Assembly: GCA_016708435.1 (NCBI GenBank)
Contig: JADJFV010000035.1
Location: 124,001-188,000, forward strand
Direction of reading: 5' to 3'
DNA: 64,000 nucleotides
From: Leptospiraceae bacterium
GTDB taxonomy: Bacteria; Spirochaetota; Leptospiria; Leptospirales; Leptospiraceae
The notes beneath the pieces were generated by a model. That model did no database searches, had not been told where the DNA came from, and saw only the letters and a list, made by a program, of their open reading frames with translations. Shown here piece after piece: positions 9,487 to 18,476 of this stretch. The position numbers were made by a program, and so were the translations under genes. How positions within the stretch are numbered: the first letter of the stretch is position 1; every line of letters starts with the position of its first letter.

Positions 9487-9540
9487 TGGTACGTTTGTTG
9501 TAGGTGACGCATATATGCGTCACCTACAACAAACGTACCA
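9487..9540. repeat. Perfect 54-bp palindrome between ilvD and the glycosyltransferase
   Basis: Two 27-nt arms are perfect reverse complements without a loop. The outer end is TGGTACGTTTGTTGTAGG and the centre is GCATATATGC. It fills most of the 79-bp gap between the ilvD stop and the next start codon. On either strand the RNA would fold into a very stable hairpin. There is no T-tract beyond it, so it is not a canonical intrinsic terminator. Confidence 0.9.
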
Positions 9541-9553
9541 CCCACAACGATTT

Positions 9554-11236
9554 TTACAGCAAATTCGTAATAGCCCCGTTCGATGCAGATTGAACAAGAT
9601 GCGCATACTTTGCTAAAACCCCTGATTTGTAGCGGGGCTCTGGTTTTTTCCAGGCTTTTAAACGCTTTGCAATTTCTTCGTCTGAAAGTTTTATTTCTAG
9701 TAAGTTTTTGTTGGCGTCTATCGTTACGGTATCACCTTCTTGGACAATCGCAATCGGTCCGCCATCAAATGCTTCTGGAGTGATATGACCTACTACTAGA
9801 CCATGCGTTCCGCCACTGAAGCGGCCATCTGTCATTAGCCCCACATCTTCTCCAAGACCTTTACCTATAATGGCAGCGGTAACAGCAAGCATTTCACGCA
9901 TTCCAGGACCGCCCTTTGGACCTTCGTAGCGGATAATGATTACATCTCCCTTTTTGATTTTGTCTGCCATGATTGCTTGAAAGCAAGCATCTTCCGAGTC
10001 AAACACCTTGGCAGACCCTGTAATATCAAATTTATGCAAACCAGAAATTTTTGCAACGGCACCATCGGGAGCAAGGTTTCCTTTTAGAATAACAAGCGGA
10101 CCGGAGGCAAACAGTGGTTTGTCTTTAGAGCGCACTATGATTTGGTCTTTTGCGAGGTTTGGCATATCTTTTAGATTCTCAGCTATTGTCTTTCCGGTTA
10201 CAGTTAAACAATCTCCATGGAGCATTCCATCGGCTAACATCTGTTTCATCACACCGTGAACGCCGCCTACTTTATCCAAGTCAAACATCGCATATTTTCC
10301 ACCTGGCTTTAAATCAGCCAAGTGTGGGGTAACTTTGCTTATCCGGTCAAAATCTTCTAAGCTAAGTCCAACGCCCATTTCTTTTGCAATTGCGATTAAG
10401 TGGAGAACTGCGTTAGTAGATCCACCTAGAACTAAAACTATACGGATAGCATTTTCGAATGCTTTTTTCGTGAGGATCATTTTGGGAGTAATATTCTTTT
10501 TAATTAATTCCTGAATTGCAATTCCCGCTTCGTAGCAATCGTTCGCCTTACGCGCACTAATCGCAGGCATGGATGCAGAACCCGGTAGACTCATCCCGAG
10601 TGCCTCTATAGCGGATGACATGGTGTTAGCCGTATACATCCCACCACAACTTCCAGCACCTGGAATCGCAGTTTGTTCAACGCGTAAAAATTCTTCTCGT
10701 GTAATTGTTCCAGCGTTAAATTTTCCAACTGCTTCAAATACAGAAACGATATCCACATCATGACCGTCGCAAGTCCCAGGCATAATCGAACCACCATAAA
10801 CGAAAATAGACGGAATATCAAGTCTTGCGAGAGCCATTAAACAACCTGGCATATTTTTATCGCACCCGCCGATTGCGACCACTCCATCAAAACGCATTGC
10901 ATTAGTCACCACTTCAATCGAATCCGCGATTACTTCTCGTGAGGGTAATGAATAATGCATCCCTTCATGACCCATAGAAATTCCATCGGACACAGTGATT
11001 GTATTAAAAATTTGTGGCATCCCACCGGCTCGGCGGATACCTTCTTTTACCTTCTCAGCTAGTTTGTTGACGTGCGAATTACAAGGTGTAATCTCTGACC
11101 AAGTAGATGCGACACCAATCATTGGCTTCTCGAAATCTTCGTCTATAAATCCTACTGCTCGGAGCATAGCACGGTTAGGCGCTCTCATGTCTCCACTGGT
11201 TGTCATACTGCTTCTGCGTTTTAAATTTTCTGCCAT
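9554..11236 (-). CDS. ilvD: Dihydroxy-acid dehydratase
   Basis: A protein of 560 residues, the typical IlvD length. It catalyses dehydration of 2,3-dihydroxy-isovalerate or 2,3-dihydroxy-3-methylvalerate, the penultimate step in valine and isoleucine synthesis. Iron-sulfur ligands are visible: C52 (ITPCNSH), C125 within [10 protein letters not shown], and a cysteine in [14 protein letters not shown] (about 196). The C-terminal part has [12 protein letters not shown] and [17 protein letters not shown], the family signatures. A good ribosome-binding site (AGAGGA) precedes ATG. No other ilv genes are nearby. Confidence 0.98.
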   Translation of the reverse strand: MAENLKRRSSMTTSGDMRAPNRAMLRAVGFIDEDFEKPMIGVASTWSEITPCNSHVNKLAEKVKEGIRRAGGMPQIFNTITVSDGISMGHEGMHYSLPSREVIADSIEVVTNAMRFDGVVAIGGCDKNMPGCLMALARLDIPSIFVYGGSIMPGTCDGHDVDIVSVFEAVGKFNAGTITREEFLRVEQTAIPGAGSCGGMYTANTMSSAIEALGMSLPGSASMPAISARKANDCYEAGIAIQELIKKNITPKMILTKKAFENAIRIVLVLGGSTNAVLHLIAIAKEMGVGLSLEDFDRISKVTPHLADLKPGGKYAMFDLDKVGGVHGVMKQMLADGMLHGDCLTVTGKTIAENLKDMPNLAKDQIIVRSKDKPLFASGPLVILKGNLAPDGAVAKISGLHKFDITGSAKVFDSEDACFQAIMADKIKKGDVIIIRYEGPKGGPGMREMLAVTAAIIGKGLGEDVGLMTDGRFSGGTHGLVVGHITPEAFDGGPIAIVQEGDTVTIDANKNLLEIKLSDEEIAKRLKAWKKPEPRYKSGVLAKYAHLVQSASNGAITNLL

Positions 11237-11667
11237 TGTTTTTCCTCTAGGTATTAAGTGTTATATTTTTAATTATTGCAATACTTTTATTTAATTTTAG
11301 GAAAGGCTTTATTGTAAAGGCTTTTATGTTTTGAAGTATTTTTTTCTAAATACGCATATAAAGTCATTTTAGGAATGAAGACATTTATATAAATTAGATT
11401 CATTCCTTCTGACAAATAGAGTTTACTTCTTATTATGCGCTAATTTTTGCTAAAAATAAATTTTGAATCATCTTTAGACTGTCATTCCCGAAATCCCAAT
11501 TTATTCGCTTCATTCACACTTAATGCCAAGTGATGTTCAATGCTGTAAAATTTAAAAAAAAGAAGTTAACGCAATAGATGGTAGGATAGGCATCCTTGTC
11601 TGTCCAAGAACAGGTAAGGATGCTTAGTCTTCATTAAATTGACAGCATCGAACAATTTCGGGAATTT
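11237..11667. other. Gene-free stretch between ilvD and the lipoprotein pair
   Basis: About 430 bp with no gene that I can support. Its left half (11237-11480) is AT-rich and holds the ilvD upstream region. Its right half is filled by the nested inverted-repeat element described separately (11484-11665). Confidence 0.6.
11484..11665. repeat. 182-bp nested inverted-repeat element
   Basis: Three pairs of arms nest inside each other. The outermost is ATTCCCGAAAT (11484-11494) with ATTTCGGGAAT (11655-11665), perfect. The middle pair is TGTTCAATGCTGTAAAATTTAA (11534-11555; shown as two overlapping halves, TGTTCAATGCTG and CTGTAAAATTTAA) with 11634-11654, near perfect. The innermost is GCATCCTTGTCTGT (11590-11603) with 11610-11623, 12 of 14. 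The whole could fold into one long hairpin, as in a MITE or a structured RNA. It ends 2 bp from the stop of the adjacent gene. Confidence 0.7.
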
Positions 11668-12344
11668 CTATTTGTTTAATACGTCCATACAATCTTTCGC
11701 GAAGGATTCTAATTGTTTTTCTAAAAATGGATTCGCTTTTTTTACAAAGGATTCAGAATAAAGATTTTCAAAAGCTGAAAACTTTGCTGGATATTTTTAC
11801 TAAGTAGAGTCTTATTAGTCTTAGCCTCTACTAACTCAAATTCAAATTCTGTATCGAGTTGATGATGGGAAAAAGGTAATCCAAAGGGTAATAAATAGAT
11901 ACCGAATACACTTAATCCGTACAAAGTATATGTTCTTTTAATATCTGTTTTTAAAATCTTTCCACGCAATATAAAATCGGCATCTTTACTATCAGACTCA
12001 GTGGCTACATATACTTCTTTGAATTTTTGATAAGACTGGATTTCTTTTTTCAAAGCATAAGTTAGGACTTTATTGGTTTGATAAAAAGCAAACGGCTCAA
12101 ATATTCTTTTATGTGAATTATCTGTTTCCCAAAGAACGAATGGGAACAAAATATAACCCATGTCAGTTTCATAATCTTTCTGCCTCAAATCTTGCATTAA
12201 TTCAATCGCAAATGATTTTGAAATTTTTTCACTTTCAATTTTTTTTGGTTTAGGTATAAAAAAAAATCTGTTTTGAATATTACAGTTTATAAAGAAAAAC
12301 ATAAGGAAAATAAGAATAAGCCGCTTTAAAAGAGTTAGATTCAT
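11668..12344 (-). pseudogene. Putative lipoprotein, frameshifted near its C-terminus
   Basis: The first frame (12344 to 11742, 200 codons) has an N-terminal signal with the lipobox-like FFINC, so a lipoprotein is likely. It then reads DADFILRGKI and LDTEFEFELVEAKTNKTLL, matching the neighbouring paralogue. After LLSK the frame changes at a run of five A (11794-11798): adding one A continues as KKYPAKFSAFENLYSES and on to a stop at 11668, about 42 further residues of sensible sequence. The gene is therefore broken, or the run was miscounted in sequencing. It overlaps the upstream partner by 4 bp (ATGA). Function unknown. Confidence 0.7.
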
Positions 12345-13084
12345 TTTTTATTTTCCTCAAAGTATTGAATTATTTCTTTACTCATTTCTTGAACTACTTT
12401 TTGGTTAAGCAGGACAAACCTATTCACAACCTTTTCATTACTTGTCACAGTGATTTCCCAATCAGATTCTTCTTTAGTGAAAGTTTTTCGCAAAACTACT
12501 TGGTTTGTTTTAATCTCTTTCAGTTCTAATTCAAATTCTGTCTTTATTGTAAAAAAGTCCGTTATTAAAGCAAGCCACAGATACGGTAAAGGCCATTCCT
12601 TTAGAAATACAAAAGCACCTGTGCCGTAAATTGTTTGCTTGCTATAAATTTGATTCTTTTTCAATTTACAGCTAATCAAAAAATCCGCATCTTTAGGATT
12701 GGTTCTATCAGTATAAAAAATTTTATCAAATACATTATAGTCAACTAATTCCGACTCCATCGCTTTTGCTAAATCAATCTCAGGTAAAAAAATTAGTCTA
12801 TAATAAAACGTATTCTCAGATTTATTAAAAAAATTTGAAGCATACGGCATAAAAGGAATGTATAGCATTGGCATATAAGAAATATTTTCATTTTTCCTTT
12901 CATCTACAAATGTTTGAATTGCAATTTTCTTTTTACTTTTAAATATTATTGGTTCTTTATTCGATCTAACAAAATTAAATTTGTAAGAATATATTTCCGG
13001 ATAATCAGCAGTAGAACAAGACAGGATAAACACGAATAGCCCAAGAATGCATTTCGTAGAAATAAATCTCATAAGAGATAACAT
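12341..13084 (-). CDS. Putative lipoprotein, first of a paralogous pair
   Basis: A protein of 247 residues with a signal peptide ending VFILSC (lipobox, Cys about 23). The mature part has KKIAIQTFVDER (about 50-61), the segment NPKDADFLISCKL and TEFELELKEIKTNQVVLRK, all shared in pattern with the downstream gene. This resembles outer-membrane-associated lipoproteins that carry a conserved beta-rich domain, but I cannot assign a family. The ATGA overlap with the next gene makes them a two-gene operon. A similar pair lies at 49116-50353. Confidence 0.75.
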   Translation of the reverse strand: MLSLMRFISTKCILGLFVFILSCSTADYPEIYSYKFNFVRSNKEPIIFKSKKKIAIQTFVDERKNENISYMPMLYIPFMPYASNFFNKSENTFYYRLIFLPEIDLAKAMESELVDYNVFDKIFYTDRTNPKDADFLISCKLKKNQIYSKQTIYGTGAFVFLKEWPLPYLWLALITDFFTIKTEFELELKEIKTNQVVLRKTFTKEESDWEITVTSNEKVVNRFVLLNQKVVQEMSKEIIQYFEENKK

Positions 13085-13313
13085 TGTTATACCGCTATTT
13101 TTGAGTCAATCTTTTTTACAATTTTGCAAGCTAACATAAACTTAGCCCGCGGCAGCGAACCCACCGTTAGGTGTAAACCAATCCTCAGCGCGGGGAACGC
13201 TGACATATCATTTCTTTTGCGAAGAAATGATAATAGCGATAGCGTAAGGTGAGAAAATAAGAGTTTACGAAACCCGTTGCTTTGTGTTAAAGTGTAGAAA
13301 CAGGAGAATTACA
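13085..13313. promoter_or_regulatory. Upstream region of the broken toxin-antitoxin module, with hairpin
   Basis: A 229-bp region containing a GC-rich patch (13143-13200) in an AT-rich setting. It has a perfect 11-bp inverted repeat, TATCATTTCTT (13206-13216) and its complement (13222-13232), around TTGCG. A clear ribosome-binding site (AGGAG, 13303-13307) precedes the antitoxin ATG at 13314. The hairpin could be the module's operator, but no binding evidence can be seen. Confidence 0.4.
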
Positions 13314-13606
13314 ATGCCTGTTACGATTGAAAATATTAAAATATATGAAGTCTCAGAAATTGCAAAAAAATTAAAAGCAAAAACAAAAGACATTGAAAAT
13401 TTAGTTATCAAGAAAAAACTAAACGGACAAAAAATCGGAAACAAATATTATGTTTCCGAAAATAGCCAAAATATTTTTTTAACAGTAACTCAAATATTCT
13501 TTCTGGTTGGGAAAATTTTCATAACGAAGCACTGAAAGCAAGAAAAGAACATGAATCAGGGAAAGACAAAGGAAAAACTATGAAAGAAGTTTTTGGAAAT
13601 GATTGA
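13314..13606 (+). pseudogene. Frameshifted small antitoxin-like protein
   Basis: From ATG 13314 the frame reads MPVTIENIKIYEVSEIAKKL and continues through KKLNGQKIGNKYYV, which resembles a small helix-turn-helix/excisionase-like domain used by some antitoxins. It runs out of sense at a T7 run (13474-13480). If one T is added, it continues through ILSGWENFHNEALKARKEH to a stop at 13604-13606, giving about 97 residues. The downstream toxin frame starts 2 bp later, an antitoxin-toxin operon. It is either decayed or a sequencing error. Confidence 0.6.
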
Positions 13607-13608
13607 CA

Positions 13609-13885
13609 ATGTATACTATTCTCATTAAAAAAAGAGCAGAAAAATTTATTTCCAAAGCTGAGAAGAATTTAAAAATATTACTCAAAAGCCATTTAGATAA
13701 TTTATCAGAAAATCCATTTATTGGGGAAGAATTGAAGAAAGATAAAAAAAGGAATTTTATCTTTCCATTTTAAATACAATAAAACGGATTATAGAATTGC
13801 CTACTTAATTGAACGAAATGAAATTCATATTTTACCTATTGGCACGAGAGAAAACTTTTACAAAGAATTAACTCAAATACTTTAA
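13609..13885 (+). pseudogene. Frameshifted RelE/ParE-type toxin
   Basis: The frame begins MYTILIKKRAEKFISKAEK and stays open through ENPFIGEELKKDKK, then goes out of frame at an A7 run (13744-13750). Removing one A restores GILSFHFKYNKTDYRIAYLI and ends with a RENFYKEL segment. That pattern (a beta strand, xYRIAY, a strand with IGTRENFY) is typical of RelE/ParE mRNA interferase or gyrase-poison toxins. Intact length would be about 91 residues. It follows its antitoxin-like partner by 2 bp. The toxin is probably inactive if the indel is real. Confidence 0.68.
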
Positions 13886-13915
13886 TCAATCGCTCTAACT
13901 ATTTGCAATCTTGCT

Positions 13916-14776
13916 TCACAACCTATTTATAATCTCCGCTACTTCTTTCGGCTTCTCTAAGTGAATGGCATGTCTTGTGTGTTCGAGTAATATGAGTTTG
14001 CTACCACGGATATAGGACTTTAAAGTTCTCATGGCTTCGGGAGTTGTGATTAAGTCTTGTTTGCCGGAGATGATCCAAGTAGGGATTTTGATTTTACGGG
14101 CTTCGGAACCAAAGAAGATTTCATTTTCGCGCTCGATTGTGTTTTCGGCTAAGAACTTGTATTCTCTACTGTTCCATGCATGGACTAATGTCTTACGAAT
14201 GAGTTTAGATGGCATGGGAGTTTCTTTGTAATATAAATGCTGTAAGAGTCGCCCGACTTCTTCGTGATCAGCAGGAAATAACACAGCGCGCATTTTATCT
14301 CTTTCAGGATGAGGAATTCCTCCAGAAGAAAGTAATACCAGTTTTTGAATTCGTTTTATCTTACTGTCTTTTATCGCGATATGTTGCGAAATCAGCCCTC
14401 CCATGGAATGACCGCATAATATGATGTTATCCAGTGAAAGTATTTGAAATAATTTGTAGATCATATCCGAAAAAATATCTACTTGATAAAGATACTGAAT
14501 TTGTGGAAGCTTGCTTTTTCCAAATCCAGGTATGTCGATTATATTGAGTTTATATTTTTTATCTAGAAAAGGAATTATTTTTCTAAATCCGAAGGCTGAA
14601 TCTAAAAGTCCATGAATGAGAACAAGCGGCTGACCGTCATTTGGCGATACAAAGTAACTAATGTTATGCCCACCTATGTCCGCATAACATTGTTTTAACC
14701 CTAAGTCTTTTGTTAATACTTTGTAACGGGTGTAAGAAAAATATTTGTATATAAGATTGTATAAAATTTGATTCAT
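13916..14776 (-). CDS. Alpha/beta hydrolase
   Basis: A protein of 286 residues with the alpha/beta hydrolase fold. An oxyanion-hole motif LIHGLLDSAFGF lies at about 53-64, the nucleophile elbow GHSMGGL at about 121-127, and a C-terminal catalytic His in EHTRHAIHLEKP (about 265-276), with an Asp at about 241 (SGKQDLI). The N-terminus has no signal peptide, so it is cytoplasmic. The substrate cannot be inferred. It follows the cyclase gene on the same strand, separated by 47 bp that include a small perfect inverted repeat around 14806-14821. Confidence 0.9.
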   Translation of the reverse strand: MNQILYNLIYKYFSYTRYKVLTKDLGLKQCYADIGGHNISYFVSPNDGQPLVLIHGLLDSAFGFRKIIPFLDKKYKLNIIDIPGFGKSKLPQIQYLYQVDIFSDMIYKLFQILSLDNIILCGHSMGGLISQHIAIKDSKIKRIQKLVLLSSGGIPHPERDKMRAVLFPADHEEVGRLLQHLYYKETPMPSKLIRKTLVHAWNSREYKFLAENTIERENEIFFGSEARKIKIPTWIISGKQDLITTPEAMRTLKSYIRGSKLILLEHTRHAIHLEKPKEVAEIINRL

Positions 14777-14823
14777 ATTTATTTTTAATTTTTCGTATAG
14801 TTTGGTGAGGCTGAAGCCTCAGT

Positions 14824-16035
14824 CTAAGATGCAACGCCTTTTATTAAATACATATCAATTTCGCCTTTGTTTTTTGCGGATACTTTGCCGCGATACTCGC
14901 ATAGAAACAAGTCTTTTACAAGTTCGTAGGTTGACGAGGAAATATTTATTTCTCCAACGATGCCAGATGATTCCATTCTGCTTGCAGTGTTGACTGTATC
15001 CCCCCAAATATCGTAGGCGATTTTTTCGTGACCAATTACTCCTGCCACTACACTTCCTGTATGAATTCCAATTCTTAATTCAAAGAATGGTTTTCCTTCT
15101 AATTCTTTTTTAGCACGAAGAAATTGCATATATTCTTTAAATTCTAAAGCGCATAATACTGTATCAACCGCATTTGTTTTGTTTGCTACTGGAATTCCTC
15201 CTGCCGCCATGTATGCATCTCCTATTGTCTTAATTTTTTCTACATTGTGTTTTTTTACAATGGAATCAAACACAGAAAAAATATGATCTAACTCGGATAC
15301 TAGTTCTTCAGGATTCATCTTCTCTGCAATTTTTGTAAATCCTGCCATGTCAGTAAATAACACAGACACAGTTTCATATTTGACAGGGACAACTATATTA
15401 TTTCGTTTTAACTCAATTGCAATCTTCTCAGGGAGGATACTTAAGAGTAGCTTGTCAGATTTTTTTCTTTCTAAGTCTAGATTTCTGGATAAAATAAAAA
15501 TTAAAAAGCCAGTGAATAATTGCACAAATGCATAGTTAAACGATGCGTCTAAGTATCTATCTTGATTAGTTTGAAACATAGTAATATACTGCGGGTAATA
15601 ATATTCTACCCCAAAAAGAGAAAGAGTCAAAATGGCATAGAATCCATAAACGAAGATAATATTATTATTTCGCAAAAGGATCGTTGCGATTACGAGCGCC
15701 GGAATGAGATAATAGTGAGAACCCCCATGCGAGCCACCATTCGTAACCCAATTTACAGAAAGAAAACTTACAATCGTTAAGTTAAGAGGCCAGTATAAAA
15801 CATAATAAATGTTTTTTACGCGAGCTAGATAATATAGAATTAGAAATAGAATGCCAGTTCCAAAATTTAAAACAAATAAAATTAAGAAATTAGGCAAATA
15901 AAAAGTTCCAAAAGAGCCGATTATGTTTAGAATTCCATTTGCAAGGGTAATGGAATTGAAAAGTCTATGTTCTAGAGAATTTATTTTGAAGTCTCCAATC
16001 AGTAGAACTAAGAGAGAAATTAATTTTTCTTTCAT
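14824..16035 (-). CDS. Membrane-bound class III adenylate cyclase
   Basis: A protein of 403 residues. The first half has about six hydrophobic helices (residues 25-185). The second half is a class III nucleotidyl cyclase domain: the first metal Asp is in VLFTDMAGF (about 225-233), the second in IKTIGDAYMAAGG (about 268-280), and the purine/transition-state region is YDIWGDTVNTASRMES (about 344-359), with the Asn and Arg expected. The Lys before IGDA and the Asp of IWGD favour ATP as substrate. It makes cAMP at the inner face of the cytoplasmic membrane. It may be co-transcribed with the hydrolase that follows. Confidence 0.93.
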   Translation of the reverse strand: MKEKLISLLVLLIGDFKINSLEHRLFNSITLANGILNIIGSFGTFYLPNFLILFVLNFGTGILFLILYYLARVKNIYYVLYWPLNLTIVSFLSVNWVTNGGSHGGSHYYLIPALVIATILLRNNNIIFVYGFYAILTLSLFGVEYYYPQYITMFQTNQDRYLDASFNYAFVQLFTGFLIFILSRNLDLERKKSDKLLLSILPEKIAIELKRNNIVVPVKYETVSVLFTDMAGFTKIAEKMNPEELVSELDHIFSVFDSIVKKHNVEKIKTIGDAYMAAGGIPVANKTNAVDTVLCALEFKEYMQFLRAKKELEGKPFFELRIGIHTGSVVAGVIGHEKIAYDIWGDTVNTASRMESSGIVGEINISSSTYELVKDLFLCEYRGKVSAKNKGEIDMYLIKGVAS

Positions 16036-16168
16036 AACGAATTCATTTTCTCTATAAATACTTAACTACAAGTATTTTTCATAGGGTTTCACAAAAAAGA
16101 GCGGAAAACTTTTTTATAACTGGTAATCCTTTCAGGGTAATTGTAAATTAGATAACTAAAGGTAGGTT

Positions 16169-16570
16169 ATGAAAGATAAAATTACAATTATTCTTCGCAT
16201 TTTGACAGCGCTTATATTTCTTCAGACTTTGTATTTCAAATTTTCGGCAAGCCCTGAATCAGTTTATATTTTTTCTAAATTAGGCTTGGAACCGTATGGT
16301 AGAATTGCTTCTGGAATAGCGGAATTAGTCACTGCTGTCTTACTCTTATTACCCGCTACTTTTATACTTGGCGCTTTCATTTCTATTCTGATTATTTCGG
16401 GTGCAATTCTGAGTCATTTGACTTTACTTGGGATTGTAGTAATGGACGATGGTGGGTTGCTGTTTATTTTAGCGATTTCCATTTTTATTTTTTCTATTTT
16501 AATTTTATTCTTAAAGAAAGAAGGCGTAGTCCAAGTATTAAACCAGTTGGGTTTAAAAAAAGGAGTTTAA
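16169..16570 (+). CDS. DoxX-like membrane protein
   Basis: A protein of 133 residues with four hydrophobic helices (about 8-24, 45-65, 68-92, 96-118), ending in a Lys-rich tail. The helix pattern and the FKFSASPESVYIF segment between TM1 and TM2 are those of the DoxX/DoxD superfamily. A GGTAGG ribosome-binding site precedes the ATG. It is the first gene of a three-gene operon with msrB (6 bp apart) and a DinB-like protein (8 bp further). Its role is not established; members are often linked to oxidative stress. Confidence 0.8.
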   Translation: MKDKITIILRILTALIFLQTLYFKFSASPESVYIFSKLGLEPYGRIASGIAELVTAVLLLLPATFILGAFISILIISGAILSHLTLLGIVVMDDGGLLFILAISIFIFSILILFLKKEGVVQVLNQLGLKKGV

Positions 16571-16576
16571 TAGTCT

Positions 16577-17080
16577 ATGTTAAATCAAAAAATACTTTCA
16601 TTCTTAAGTTTCATAATGTTTTTTTTAATGCTGATTGCCAATTGTGCGAAAACAATAGAAAGTGAACCAACGAAAAAACATAAATTTGAAATTACAAAGA
16701 CTGATCATGAATGGAGAAAAATTCTTCCATCAGAGGCATACACAGTGTTACGCGAAAAAGGAACAGAGCGTCCGTTTTCTAGTGATATGCATTCTAACAA
16801 AGAAAAGGGTCAATATATTTGTGCTGCTTGCGGCAATCAGCTATTTACCTCTAAAGCAAAGTTTGACTCGGGCACAGGCTGGCCTAGTTTTTATGAGCCT
16901 ATCGACAAACAAAAAGTAGGCGAAGAAACCGACAGAAGTTGGGGAATGACTCGCACGGAAGTATTTTGCAATCGTTGCGGTGGTCATTTAGGACATGTAT
17001 TCAATGATGGACCACCACCTACCGGACTCAGGTATTGCATGAATGCCGTGTCACTGAAATTTATCAAGAGTGAAAAGTAA
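16577..17080 (+). CDS. msrB: Lipoprotein-type peptide methionine sulfoxide reductase MsrB
   Basis: A protein of 167 residues. The first 23 residues form a signal sequence with the lipobox LIANC, so the enzyme is anchored outside the cytoplasm. The MsrB domain follows: YICAACGNQLF and VFCNRCGGHLGHVF carry the four zinc-binding Cys, GTGWPSF is a core signature, and RYCMNAVSL holds the catalytic Cys. It reduces R-methionine sulfoxide in proteins. The position after DoxX and before DinB suggests a small oxidative-stress operon. Confidence 0.95.
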   Translation: MLNQKILSFLSFIMFFLMLIANCAKTIESEPTKKHKFEITKTDHEWRKILPSEAYTVLREKGTERPFSSDMHSNKEKGQYICAACGNQLFTSKAKFDSGTGWPSFYEPIDKQKVGEETDRSWGMTRTEVFCNRCGGHLGHVFNDGPPPTGLRYCMNAVSLKFIKSEK

Positions 17081-17088
17081 TAGATTCA

Positions 17089-17589
17089 ATGCAAATAGAA
17101 ATTCAAAATTATTCCAATTTGATTCATCAATTAATTAATCATCTGAACCAAGTTCCAGAAAAGGGCTATTCGCAGAAGTTATCCATCTTAGGCGGTTCCA
17201 CCATTGGTGAGCATGTGCGGCATATATATAATTTCCCCGAATGCTTATTATTGGGAATTAAAACTGGAATTGTGAATTATGATAAGAGAAAGCGAGATAT
17301 ACAAATAGAAACGAATAGAGAGTATGCTGTAAAATTATTATTGGGGCAACTGAATGGATTTGCGGATTATGATAATAAACCTCTTATTTTAGAAACTGGC
17401 AACGACGCAACACTATCCTCTATGGACACTAACGTCAAGAGAGAACTTCATTATATCACAGAGCATACCATTCATCATATTGCAATTATTAGAATTGGAT
17501 TTAGTGTAAATTTCCCAGAAATGGACTTAGATAAAACTTTTGGATTTGCTTATTCTACGATACATTTTAAAGGACAGGTTTTTGAATAA
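17089..17589 (+). CDS. DinB-like (DinB/YfiT) metal-dependent enzyme
   Basis: A protein of 166 residues with a four-helix-bundle pattern. The His triad typical of the DinB/YfiT superfamily is visible: GEHVRHI near residue 44 (one His of which is the ligand) and EHTIHHIAIIRIGF near 125-138. It lies 8 bp after msrB, so it is the last gene of the doxX-msrB-dinB operon. The family includes thiol transferases and uncharacterised hydrolases; the substrate is unknown. No membrane segment is present. Confidence 0.85.
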   Translation: MQIEIQNYSNLIHQLINHLNQVPEKGYSQKLSILGGSTIGEHVRHIYNFPECLLLGIKTGIVNYDKRKRDIQIETNREYAVKLLLGQLNGFADYDNKPLILETGNDATLSSMDTNVKRELHYITEHTIHHIAIIRIGFSVNFPEMDLDKTFGFAYSTIHFKGQVFE

Positions 17590-17666
17590 AAAATAGTGCT
17601 TTCATAACATCTTTTGCATCGCTTAGGTATAATGAATAATGGCCTCTATTAGAAATTTTCATGGAT

Positions 17667-17897
17667 TTATTTCTTGAGTTTACTCTCTATTTTGCGCCGA
17701 AAGAATTCCCAGTCGTAGGAGATTTGCAACTGTTTCAATTCATTTTCTGCACCATATATTAGAAATTCTAAAACTTCTTGTTTGTTCATGCCTGTGGTTT
17801 GAGATACATCTGAGATGACACTATCCATTCTTCTCGAATCGCGATCATTTAAAATGAGATGGCTAGATATTTGGGATTCAAAAAGAGTAAGTTCCAC
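17667..17897 (-). CDS. Small hypothetical protein coupled to a PilZ protein
   Basis: A 76-residue protein from a GTG start that overlaps the PilZ gene's stop (TAGTG). It is helical, with RDSRRMDSVISDVSQTTGMNKQEVLEFLIYGAENELKQ (quoted in parts: NKQEVLEFLIYG and AENELKQ) and a basic end, ERKIESKLKK-like. The overlap implies translational coupling to the c-di-GMP-binding PilZ protein upstream. I do not recognise the family. Confidence 0.65.
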   Translation of the reverse strand: MELTLFESQISSHLILNDRDSRRMDSVISDVSQTTGMNKQEVLEFLIYGAENELKQLQISYDWEFFRRKIESKLKK

Positions 17898-18256
17898 TAG
17901 GCTTTTACCTTTCCTTGTGTAGTAATGCTTTCTGGTAAACCAATTTCATTTTGGAATTCGATACCCAAATAAAGCATATCCTGATCTCTGAATTCTTTAT
18001 GTAAATACCATACCATTTTTCCATTGACGCTCGTTACTTTTTGAAACTCTCCCTGTTCGTTTTTTTCTAAAAATTCAAACGAATAAGGTTTTTCTCTTTG
18101 TAAAAAAATCTCTTTGCTAAGAATGATGCAGGCTCCACTTACAGATATATCGTTTAAGATGCAATCTGCATGTCTTCCTGGATAAACTTCTATTTTTACG
18201 GAATAATGGTCTTTATTCTCTATATAAAACCGATTGTTTCTACGAATTTGTGCCAT
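17897..18256 (-). CDS. PilZ-domain protein
   Basis: A protein of 119 residues. It begins with the basic RRNNRF segment (about 4-9), matching the RxxxR motif that binds c-di-GMP, and has DISVSGACI (about 38-46), the D/NxSxxG motif. The rest is the beta barrel. It is likely a c-di-GMP receptor controlling motility, adhesion or secretion, but its target is unknown. It shares a one-base overlap with the small downstream protein and is divergent from the rhodanese gene. Confidence 0.85.
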   Translation of the reverse strand: MAQIRRNNRFYIENKDHYSVKIEVYPGRHADCILNDISVSGACIILSKEIFLQREKPYSFEFLEKNEQGEFQKVTSVNGKMVWYLHKEFRDQDMLYLGIEFQNEIGLPESITTQGKVKA

Positions 18257-18476
18257 GCTACCTCTCGAACTGTAAGTCTAACACTATCTCCACAAATTTG
18301 CAAGACTTTGTGTGAATTATTGGAAAAAAGGAAAGCAGTTTTTGCAATAAAAGGGAAAAAAATCGCTATCTTTTACTTATGTCGCATGTTACTTTTTATA
18401 AAAAAAAATAACACAAAAAGTAACCCTTTTTTTAAATGGCTTGAGAGCCTTAATATTTTTAGGAAAGGAATTAGCA

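Noticed and set aside
13143..13200. A GTTAGGT word near 13170 resembling an integron attC core beside a toxin-antitoxin module
   Set aside because: No matching RYYYAAC site at a proper distance, no attC-like stem architecture and no integrase gene; one 7-nt match is chance level.
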